The notes under the pieces: model-generated
Databases searched by the model: none
What the model saw: only the letters and a program-made list of their open reading frames with translations
What the model was told of the DNA's origin: nothing
Position numbers and translations under genes: made by a program
In this document: one piece after another, positions 11,644-20,656 of the stretch
Layout: the number at the start of each line of letters is the position of its first letter
Position numbering within the stretch: position 1 is the first letter of the stretch
Source: Paragonimus skrjabini miyazakii
Lineage: Eukaryota; Platyhelminthes; Trematoda; Plagiorchiida; Troglotrematidae
Direction of reading: 5' to 3'
NCBI GenBank assembly: GCA_014338405.1
Contig: JTDE01000414.1
Location: forward strand, 98,882 to 162,881
Length of the DNA stretch: 64,000 bases

Positions 11644-11650
11644 TGGAGAG

Positions 11651-12068
11651 CAACTTTCGTCCTCGGGTGCGTCTCAAGTAGCGAAGTCATTGGCAGAGGG
11701 GAAGGGGAGGGTTTAGCCTATCCACCCTACCGGAAACAGCAGATAGGGTGACCCGTTTTATCCTGTAAGATGGCTGGTGCGTTGTGGTGTTTGGTTTATT
11801 TTGTACATTCATAAATTATATGGGCTTCGGTTACTGCCAGGATACCCAGACCTAGACAGAGGGGCGATTAGGGCCCTCAACCAACGTCTTTGGTTCAAAA
11901 GCCTGTACAGAAAGACGGCGGGCGACACACACATACACACACAAATGCAACGTCATCGACCACCAGCAAAAATCACCAAATTACAGCTGCTACGCGCATG
12001 CTGGAGCGCCATACCTATAAAGTCAACATGCTCACACAAGACGTACACAGAACATACAAAACATAAGA
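11651..12068. other. no gene seen
   Basis: Probably the weathered 5' flank of LINE-A or unrelated DNA. An open frame at 11777-12112 is low-complexity at its end and resembles nothing I know. Confidence 0.4.
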
Positions 12069-12141
12069 CCGTTAGATCACGAAAACTGGTAGATGCAAGC
12101 ATTTCGTATTGACTCATCTACCAGTTTTCGTGTTCTAACGG
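12069..12141. repeat. 27-bp-arm hairpin (one mismatch)
   Basis: The arms at 12069-12095 and 12115-12141 pair with a single mismatch around a 19-base loop. Part of the left arm and the loop (23 bases starting TAGATGCAAGC) recurs exactly at 42796-42818, so this belongs to a dispersed repeat, perhaps a small MITE. Confidence 0.8.
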
Positions 12142-12253
12142 TGTTCAAACTTCTGAAGGGAACGAACTGTTTTAAAACATAAAACACTATTGTAGACGTA
12201 CTATTGTAGAGTCAAACAGGTCGCAAACACACAAGGCCAGAGCAGGCAAGATC

Positions 12254-12640
12254 ATGAATCAAGCGGAACAAAAACACAACAAACTGGTACCATTTACAAC
12301 GAGCATATCTGTATTTCGTCTGTTTCGGATAGCACCACATCGTTCGGATAATTGCGGGCGACTGTTACAGCTATGTGCTGAGCATAAGCTAACTATAACC
12401 AGCACTAGTTTTAGTCATTGCGCGCGTCACTATTATAATTGGGACCTTCCTTCTCCCCGTCATACCTGGTCTCAGATAGACCACATAGGTGTTAGTTATC
12501 TGTGGTGGGGTTTCATTCGGGATTGACCTTCTTATTGAAACACGTATCTGGACTCAGACCATGCGTTGTTACGTTGTCGTTTCTACCTACTTTTGCTGAG
12601 CAGTGACCCCACTAATAACAACAACAAATGGCTTCCGAGA
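12254..12640 (+). pseudogene. LINE-B endonuclease C-terminal fragment
   Basis: Contains CGRLLQLCAEHKLTITSTSF and SQIDHIGVSYLWWG, followed in another frame by DSDHALLRC (DSDH at 12551-12562), the catalytic SDH motif of AP-type LINE endonucleases. The N-terminal half with the catalytic Glu is missing, consistent with 5' truncation. Confidence 0.7.
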
Positions 12641-13197
12641 AACTGGCTATACCGTCTGTAAAGCGTTAGTATCAAACTAGCTCACGAGGCAGATTTAGCA
12701 AATCTCAACTGGAAGATCCTAATGGATGTTGGACCCAAATCTCACAGGCCATTCATGAAGCAGAAATTGTGGCTTGCATCACGGGGGTTCGCTGCTTGAA
12801 TAAACATTGGATCTTAGAGAAATCTCTGGATTTGTTAGATGCCAAACGGGAAATTCGCCCTGGAAGTTCATACAACATATTTGGAAGAGATATCAGCAGA
12901 AAGCTGAAGCGTAGCCTGATCGCCGACCATGAGGCTTGCCTAGTGGGGAAAGCTGAGGAGATGTAAATCGCTTCCGCTCCAGGTGACACCGCCAGACTGT
13001 TCAGGATTATACGTTCCACCAATCCCAGACGATCGTCTGTCAGTGAAGCCATCAGTGAGGCGACTGGTACACCCATCTATAAGAAACTCAGAAGGTAAGG
13101 CCGGTAAACGGAACACTCTGTGGGTCAATTCGGCCGGCATCTTGCTTTTATTGTGTTGCCGCCACAAACTAGCAATCTAGTACTCTGAGCAGTAGAT

Positions 13198-14019
13198 TTG
13201 GCACCACCTACTGAGACCGAGGTGCGCAATTGTATTTCGGTTATCAAACGTAGTAGAGTTGCTACTCCAGAGGATTTCGTGCTGGCACTTTTCGAAGAAG
13301 GTGGTGAGGCCTTATTGGAAGCCTTGACGCAGTTGTTCCAACTTGTGTGGACAACGGATGCCATCACTATGTGCTGTGGACACTTGATGACTGCTCCCAT
13401 ATCCAAGAAGGGAGTCCGGTGCTATTGCGAACACTAGAAGAATTTGCCCGAACCCCCTAATCACTGAGGTTCTTGCATCCACTATACTTCGTCGACTCGG
13501 GAGGCAAACACTTGGGATGAACAGGCTGGGTTTCGTCCTGGTCGAGGATGTACTGATCAAATTTTTACTCTCCGTCAAATTCTGGAGCAGCATCATGTGT
13601 ACCGCCGGTCAACAGTCGCTGTGTTTCTCGACTATAAAGGTGTGTTAGACTCGGTGGGACGATTTACACATTCAGAGTCGCTTAAACACAGGTATGTACC
13701 GACTAAGTGCGTGAACATACTGTCCGTGCTTTATTCCTATACTTCAGCTCAGGTTAGGGTTTACGGTGAACTGTCTGACAGTTTCAGCACCAAGAGCGGC
13801 GTACGTAAAGACTGTTCAATTTCACCATTTATTTTGAAAAAAATTGTCATAGGCGAAATTGTGGTGGACTGTCTGCGGCACTCAAATGATGCCCGTGTAG
13901 ACCTCCTATCTGGTGGAAGACTGACTCATGCTGATTATACTGGCGACAAGGTGTTGCTGTTTGACAACTTTCAAGCGGCACAAAGAACACTAAGCGCTAT
14001 TTCGCATCTTGCTAAATAA
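13198..14019 (+). pseudogene. LINE-B reverse transcriptase, inactive
   Basis: The fingers part begins near 13198 (TEVRNCISVIKRSRVATPEDF). After a frame change a GFRPGRGCTDQIFTLRQIL block is read near 13530-13585. The palm is open from 13597 with VFLDYKGVLDSVGR (first catalytic Asp present) and SGVRKDCSISPFIL. The catalytic box reads HADY at 13927-13938 where YADD is expected, so the second active-site Asp is lost. Inactive on this ground alone. Confidence 0.8.
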
Positions 14020-14025
14020 TTCGGA

Positions 14026-14780
14026 ATGCGCTTTGCCACCTCAAAGTGGGAAGTGTTTCTGCAAGATTGCTCTGATTACGTAGATTTAATATACGATAAT
14101 GAAGTCATGGAGGTTGTTGACCGATTTGTATACCTGGGAAGCTGCATCAACGGCGGCGGCGGGGGTGTAGGGAATGAAATAGAAGCGCGTTTCTCTAAGG
14201 CTAGGGCAGTATTCACTCATTTTGGACCCCTCTGGCGACATAGACGCATCCCTCTGAAGCGGTGCGGTCGCATATATAAGTCAACAGTGTGGACTGCATT
14301 ACTTTACGACAGCGAAACCTGACCGCTTACGGTAGAAGACGTGAAGCATCTTCAGGTATTTAATCATCGATATCTGCGTTCGATCACTCGTATAGAGTGG
14401 CACGAAATAGTAAACAGTGAACAAGTTAGGAAGCGAGTATTTGGTATTGATCGTCAAACTAGTTCTTTTGTTCAATCCTTACATTTGTGCGGAATCGCAT
14501 GGCCCGGCCATGTATAAAGGATGCCAGCAAATCGTCTGTCATACCGAGCACTGTTTCTCGACGCTGCGGTCATCTGCTGTTAGATGGAAGATGGGCAGGT
14601 GATGACCAGACGTACAGAAGTGAAGGCGTTCACTAAGGATCTGGCCACTGTCGATCGAGTTCGGCTACCGGGAGTGGGATCTTGCGTCTAACAGGATCGG
14701 TGGCTTGAAAAGTTAGGTGAGATGACAACTAATCGGACTCAGTGATGTGAATGTTGTCATTTTTTGGCCGAGTTATCTGT
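14026..14780 (+). pseudogene. LINE-B C-terminal domain
   Basis: The reading shows VVDRFVYLGSCINGGGGGVG, EIEARFSKARAVFTHF and LLYDSET, a stop, then PLTVEDVKHLQVFNHRYLRS, and finally a DRWLEKLGEM motif near 14690-14725 with a CCHFLAEL end. Parallel motifs (RWLGPVLRM, GWSPGDHSDRWLENA) occur in the two other LINE-B copies. A stop at about 14320 and later frame changes break it. Confidence 0.7.
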
Positions 14781-15065
14781 ACGATGAGTGCCATTAGTGA
14801 CGCGGGACAACGAAAGCCTTACGGAAGCTCTCTTGCAGATGACGCCTTACTTACACTTATAGGCCGGCTGTTTCTCTGCTAAGTGTAGGCACCTTGATGC
14901 TGAATGTTTGAATATAGACTAGGTTGTTTTTAGTCGTTAAGTCACTCACCATCCCCTATTTCCTTCTTTTTTCTTCCTGTACCTGCTCTCCATTTCTTTT
15001 GGTTGTGCAATATTTGAGTATCACTGTGCGCCGCTGATGTTTTACTGTTTATGGTGATGATGAAA

Positions 15066-17139
15066 ATTGGTCTTTCTTGACATGGTACCACTAATAAAAT
15101 TCAGGATGAAATACTGTTGCTCCGAATCGCCAGAGGAAGTTCAAGGATGCAATATACCGGTACCGGAGCCATAGAAATTAACCCCTTGATTTCGTCAAAC
15201 GCCGATGGCTGACCGTCATCTCACATCCATGTTCCTGAATAGTCCTCTGTTAAGTCGAAACCTCGACCGGGTTCTGATGTGCAATTATTGAAGCACAGAC
15301 CAGAGCTGTATTTATACTCAGCTTGCGAATCTATTGATCAACTCGTTATCTTGACTGTACTGGTCGACCAAGCGTCAGATCTTCGTGGATGGTGTGTGTT
15401 TTGATCTGCATCCGTAATGCTGATTTTTGTTCCGGTGATGGTGCTTGGTCTGTTGGTCGTTTCTCGCATGCAAGTTGGTCGGGCTGCTTTGGCTGTTGTT
15501 CATCGTCGCCCTACATGGTACAGACCATTAGCTGATCGTCATCCCACAGGATTATTGACGGAAATGTCTGGCTTGGCTGACTGGCTTGAGGTTGTGTTTG
15601 TTCGCGCAGATTATCAGCATCAGCTACCAGCAGGCATGTGGTTCATTTACGTGTTGGTTACCGAAGTGGTGGAATCGACTCAATTACTTGTTCGTATTAA
15701 GTAGGCGTAAAACTGTTTTCACAGATTCCAGGCCTACACACTCTATATCGCCTTCACTTCTACTGGATCGACTTCGTGCCTTTGAGATATGAATAGGTGG
15801 CCTTGAACTTGACAATCAAATTGCATCTGTCCTGACAAATCTACCTTATTAACTAAATTCCGGCCATGTTTTAGTGTTTGCAATCTTCTGTATCCCTTTT
15901 ACTACCTCATATTTTTCAGTAAGTCTAAAAGTTAGGACTTGAAGTTTTCCCACTCCTCACACAATCCGTCGCCATCAGTTGACCATCTAACCACTGTTAT
16001 ATGATTTACGGTAAACCGCCTCACATTCAAGTAACCTGCAACTCCGCTCACACCTATGTTAAATCTGTTGCCTTTTTGTTCTTTGTTACGCACTATTTTT
16101 CATACATTTTAAGTTCATTGTACATATAAACTACTTGTCTATTTCTGATCCACTACACAATTTTCCTTTCTTTAACTTCTGTTTGCGCGTAGTTGTTGTT
16201 ACCGGGACCTAAATGTGGCAAAAGTCTATTTTAGTACGCTGGAGGAACTGATTTCAATGGGATTTCTCTGTTATCCAAGAGTCACGTCTCTTCATTGTAT
16301 AGCGAACTTAGTGTGGTGGAATTTATCGTGAACAGTTATTGCAGATTGTGTTGTAACATTGTCGATTCATTTCTTGGTGTCACTACACCTGTGTCCAATT
16401 CATCGTAAATCATAAGACTACCTTCACTCTGTATCATAAGTATACAGGAATCTAATGCTTCACCTGTGTGTACATATTAAACTATTTTTGTAAACGAATT
16501 TACTTTCTAATAAAAGAGTTGAAAGAATTTATAATTTTTCCCAAATTGAAAAGCGAATTAACATAATAACTCGGAAAAGTCCCGTCCCAGGCAGGCACTT
16601 CACCCCCGAAATGAATTATGGTGCTCTAAAATCGGATCTGGCTTTTGTCTTTCTTGACGACATTTATGCACTGCTTGTGTATGCTACTGCAGGTGAGATC
16701 ATAGAATTGCAATTATATGTCTTCGATAGCATCCATCAGCTCTGGTTCCGATATATAACCACACCCTTCCTACACATTTGTCTCGCCCAAACTTCCAAAT
16801 GTTCTCAATTAGATACAGATAAAAATGTAATGCACTCCAAGTCATAGGATTATTATTTTTCTGTGTAAGCTTGGTTTCCCCCTTTCTCGATACATGTAGA
16901 ACGAATGCCGTTCTTAGAGTCCAATCTTTCCTATTTTCAGGTTATAGGATCGTAGCAAGTGATGTGAAACTATGCGTACATAAGATTGCACACACTATTA
17001 ATAAATAATGTAACAGTTTTGATAATTCAAAGAAGAGCTAACTGCGAAACTCTGAGATTTGGTTGTATTTGGATCAGTAACAGAAACATCGCACCAAGAC
17101 GCGGCAAGCGCCCAACTATAGAATACCCGTAGCCTTACA
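15066..17139. other. no recognisable gene
   Basis: A pyrimidine-rich start is probably LINE-B 3' flank. The frame at 15417-15704 (95 codons) has no recognised domain. The rest is AT-rich with no element or gene I can name. Confidence 0.45.
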
Positions 17140-17365
17140 AGGAGCTCAGCTGATGGAGCGCTTGGTGAATTTTGGTATACTGTTTCTGTTGCTGGTTCGA
17201 ATCCAGTCGAGGCCCAAGTTTTCCGCAATCGGGTTGCACACTTTGTTCTTATTTCAGAATAGTTCATTCGACGCTATCGTTGAAACTGAAGAAGCTCAAA
17301 ATCACCGGGCAGATAACTCCAGTTGGGAACCGACTGTGCACCACTGGACCTTGAAAAACACCTAG
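17140..17365 (+). mobile_element. tRNA-derived SINE head
   Basis: An A-box-like AGCTCAGCTGATGG lies at about 17144-17157 and a perfect B box GGTTCGAATCC at 17194-17204, about 40 bases later, as in a tRNA-derived internal pol III promoter. The flanks do not form a tRNA acceptor stem, so it is not a tRNA gene. The downstream body is of unknown length. No second copy was seen in the window. Confidence 0.6.
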
Positions 17366-17740
17366 TAGCGAACTGATTCGTCAGATTAAATACGCACGTA
17401 TACAATTTGATTTTACGATGGAACCGTTGATTAGGTAGATAGAAGACGGGTCGGTTAGTGGGATCAATCAAATCAATATCAAGCTGTAATCGAGACGCAA
17501 CTCACATAATGGGACTTGACACGCAAAGGTAGAAGAGCGCAACTGCCATACTTTTAATTCGACTGATAAAACAGACTGAGTGATATTCATGAGCCCATTC
17601 AGATATAGGCTTCGTTGTGTGGTCAACATAAGTGGGTCGACATGGGCAACTGAGGGATTATACACAACACGAAGCAGCAGAACCACAGACTTTATCCTAT
17701 AGGATGAGACAAAAATCGAATTGAAAGATTTCAGACATAC
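17366..17740. other. no gene seen
   Basis: Anonymous sequence between the SINE head and repeat family C. No motif recognised. Confidence 0.4.
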
Positions 17741-18261
17741 TGTAGCGAAAAGGCGTCCAATAAAGCACAATCTTTATTGTCCAACTCGCTAGTTCACATG
17801 CTACGCGCGCGCTCGCGTTTATGAGTCAGCATTCCAGTCCACAACACCCCCAGGTTTCCGTTCACGCGTCGTGTGCACTTCTACCCGGTTTAGGTGTGTG
17901 ACTGGCGTCTTCTACCTGGGGGTTTTCTGCCTGCTATTCCTAGTCAGTTGATCCAATTTTCTTGAGCGATGGCTTGTCCGGCCGCTCGTGCTGTCTTCCG
18001 CCTATCTACTGTAGGCTTTGAACGTACTCCACAGCCGTGTCGGGATATTCCTGAGAGTATTGGAATAATCACGCCTTCAATTTGGTCATCCATCCTATTT
18101 CGGCTGCCACGTCTCGCCCGTTGGCCCGATCCGGTCGAGCGATGACTCATCCGATCGCCCACGCCGTTCTCCATCCGCTAACCGTGGGTTTTTGAAAGCA
18201 CCTTCCACCTGTGTTGGGGTATTCCGCCGAGAGTTGGAATGTTCGCACTTCCTGCCTGACA
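17741..18261 (-). repeat. Repeat family C, copy 1 (LTR-like)
   Basis: About 521 bases closely match 47156-47667 in inverted orientation and 34560-35045 more distantly. On the minus strand it starts TGTCAGGCAGG and ends GCTACA, with an AATAAA and a small hairpin (CAATAAAG / CTTTATTG) close to the end. The terminal TG...CA and the late polyadenylation word suggest a solo LTR, but no target duplication is visible. A short non-autonomous element is equally possible. Open frames inside it are not similar to proteins. Confidence 0.7.
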
Positions 18262-18595
18262 GTCCTTTACAATGCTACCAGTTTCTCAAGATCATCCAAT
18301 CAATGCTACCGGGGCATAATATACTATCTGTAGCTGACGCTATCTGAATCCACCCTTATAGCTATTATTATTAATGCTTTGCAAGTCATCGCCAACTTCT
18401 GCTCTGTAAGCCTATCAAGACCAATGATCCAAAGGGTGTCTTGATCACAGCTGGTTATCGATTTGACTGGGTTTGTAGTGACCAACGATCGTGTAGCTTC
18501 TATAAGAATCCCGGCAGTAACCAAGTTTTCTTGCTTATTTGTTCTGTACGCATGAGTCCCTGTACGTCTGCTATAGGATGCCTGATATGAACTCA

Positions 18596-18842
18596 GTGCC
18601 ACTTTGTTCAGTCATGCAACTTGTTGCAGGCAGCGAATGTTTGTCCCTTATCTAACGACTCATCTATTATTCCGTTCTTCAAGGCCGTTTAATCTGTACC
18701 TTTCTAAGCGTTGTTCAGCGCACTCGAAATTTCTACGCAGTTTTCGCCTGCTATAGGAGGCCTGCAACTTATTGCAGGCAGCGAATACTTCCCCTTTTCC
18801 CAACTACTCATCTACTATTCCATTCATCATCATCATCATCAT
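18596..18842 (-). repeat. Duplicated LINE-B tail ending in (GAT)n
   Basis: The word TTGCAGGCAGCGAAT and the following 50 or so bases occur twice, near 18625-18685 and near 18770-18825. Only the second is followed by the ATC run. The copy at 56.3 kb has this segment once, so the duplication is specific to this copy. Confidence 0.6.
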
Positions 18843-18973
18843 AGCAGCCATGAGCCTGACTAAAAGGTACTGTGGTTCGGGCCGCTGCTCACCTCAACAA
18901 TAACATGAAATATCCTAGAAGAAGACGCTACTAAGAAGTTTGAAAATTATTAAAAGAAGACTGAGCGGATGAA

Positions 18974-19327
18974 CTAGAAATTGTATGGATGCAGGTACGC
19001 CATTGACTGCAATACACCGCCATCTCGGATAGCGTTCTCCAACCAGCGATCTGAGTGATCACCAGGGCTCCATCCAGACAGGCGACATCTACCCACTTTG
19101 CTCAGTGGAGCAGTCAGGGTCTTCATGTTTTTTGACCACGTCGTTGGTTGACAACCACGCGGATTTACCCAACTGTTGGTGGCCACAGTAGATAATGCAT
19201 TGTACGGTAAACGATCAGATGACATACGGAGTACGGGACCCAACCATCGCAAGCTATGCGCCGTGATTAGTTGACCAATTGATCGCGCATCCCGAGTGTT
19301 CCGGAATACGCGCCGGCGTACGGCCAC
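18974..19327 (-). pseudogene. LINE-B C-terminal domain, copy 2
   Basis: A 117-codon frame with RRRVFRNTRDA, SLRWLGPVLRMSSDRLPYNA, KVGRCRLSGWSPGD and HSDRWLENAIRDG, typical of the region after the RT in this LINE type. The RT itself is absent. The same frame, identical at protein level, is at 55820-56173 on the plus strand. Confidence 0.75.
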
Positions 19328-19759
19328 ATTTTTCAGGGTCGTCTAACCAGGACCTTTTCGAGCGTTGTTTAACACACTTTTTGCATGGCGCGTCTTTGAA
19401 TGCCGCCGAATGGGCTGTGGCTCATCTCGCGCTTCTTTTCTTTCTTCACTTGGTTGTTGCCGTTGGTCCCAAACTTGGCTAGAGCTAACCACTTATCGCA
19501 TTTACAAACATTCCTGGAAATATACGGTTTGTTTCCAAACTCTATTGCGTTTTTTTAATTTAATGCCAGTCTGGACTACGTTTCGACCGTTCTTCAGGAA
19601 AGGCGTTCTAAATTGTTAGTGGACGAGAGACAAGCGCAGGCCCACCTGTCTGCTACAGGCTCATTAACTCACCCGTTCTTTATTCACGTCACAAATGATC
19701 CTCTAGTTAAAACTAGTTAACAATCATGATCACTCTGGAAATTCTTGAATTTTTTAGAA

Positions 19760-20656
19760 GTGAAGTCAGAAACGCTATGTTCCGCGATTTATGCCATGAC
19801 AGATTTCGATGCATCATTACGAGTGATTAATACAGATTGCTAATTTTTATCGAATCAAAACCAAACCGTGAGGCAAATTACAATGAAATGTAAATTGTCT
19901 GTTGGTGCACAGACTCTACCATTGCTAGGGCAATGAGATGGTAACAAACAGTTCCATTTGGATGCACAGAACGGAGCTGTTCTTTGTGATAGCAACCATT
20001 CGACATATCAAAGACGGCGTGGGTTGGTGTTCGTGAAGATGACCTTGAACTTTTGACCGTGTCCTGACAACGGCTGAGGCAGGCTGCTTGTAGGTTCGGA
20101 TGGTAGTGGCGGATATTAGTGTAGCATCGATCGGTTGCGTAATCTGCTGTTTGGCCCAACTCAGCATATGTCCACCAATTCTAGTCTGCAACTAGCGCTC
20201 GGTTCTGACAACGTAGGTGAATACACACCTATATTGATATTTATAAGCGGCGAGATTTCATGGACAGAGTATCCGGCTATCTGACTGAAGATGTGACGCG
20301 AACGATTTTGCGAAATACAACCAACTGTGGAAGGCTGAAGACCGCTTATTGGCTGTCTGAATGCGGTTCTGCAGTAGTTAACTGAAGTCATCATCTCTGA
20401 ATGGAAAATTCGGAGCCACAAGCTCTCTGGGAGCGTGTAGCTTGATTTGTGCATTCGAAAGGAACTTTTTGTCACTCTTTCATCGCCCTGACAATGGTAG
20501 AGTCTGTGCACCAATAGACAATTTACATTTCATTGTAATTTGCTTCACGGTTTGGTTTTGATTCGATAAGATTTAACAATCTGTAGTAATCACTCGTAAC
20601 GATGCAACGAAATCTGTCATAGCATAAATCATGGGACATAGCGTTTCTGACTTCAC
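19760..20656. mobile_element. Foldback-like element with long terminal inverted repeats
   Basis: The ends GTGAAGTCAG (19760) and CTTCAC (20656) are the outer edges of inverted repeats of at least 177 bases, clear at 19760-19936 and 20480-20656 and decaying inward to about 215 bases. The interior (about 0.5 kb) encodes nothing recognisable. The outer edge is confirmed at 55.38 kb, where the same end CTTCAC abuts the same flank. No target duplication could be seen. It is probably a non-autonomous DNA transposon. Confidence 0.75.

Larger units (their letters stand above)
7800..11650 (-). mobile_element. RTE-like LINE relic, family LINE-A, copy 1
   Basis: Read on the minus strand, the order is AP-type endonuclease (about 11643 to 10475), linker (10456-10030), reverse transcriptase (9969 to about 8860), C-terminal domain (8850-8132) and a presumed 3' untranslated region. 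Motifs include ETKFADQGKLRE near the endonuclease start, STDNRLIRTKL at its end, LRYGKAA-like and NSYRGISLLSCANKVLARIL in the RT fingers, DFTKAFDSVSREAL in the palm, and LLYGSETWTLY...LRWLDHVRRMSDDRIPKQ in the C-terminal part. Frames shift repeatedly, so it is dead. Two later insertions interrupt it (8317-8417 and 10850-11253). A partner copy lies at 52.1-57.6 kb. The RTE-like placement comes from motif style; the exact clade needs a tree. Confidence 0.8.
12250..15065 (+). mobile_element. RTE-like LINE relic, family LINE-B, copy 1
   Basis: A 5'-truncated LINE running left to right: endonuclease C-terminus (12254-12640), linker, reverse transcriptase (13198-14019), C-terminal domain (14026 to about 14780), then a 3' region ending at a short TGATGATGA tail near 15053-15063. 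LINE-B differs from LINE-A in sequence, for example VVDRFVYLGSCI versus the LINE-A equivalent. Its C-terminal domain is the same family as the copies at 18.97-19.33 kb and 55.82-56.17 kb. Stops and frame changes make it inactive. Confidence 0.8.
18330..19757 (-). mobile_element. LINE-B 3' end, copy 2
   Basis: On the minus strand this holds the LINE-B C-terminal domain (18974-19327), a 3' untranslated part and an ATC/GAT microsatellite (18823-18842), then extra copies of the tail. The block is an inverted near-duplicate of 54.9-56.6 kb together with the neighbouring foldback element, including identical coding frames and the same flanks. Confidence 0.75.

Noticed and set aside
18974..19327. 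conserved host protein, because the same 117-codon frame appears twice
   Set aside because: It carries the LINE C-terminal motifs and the surrounding non-coding DNA is duplicated as well.
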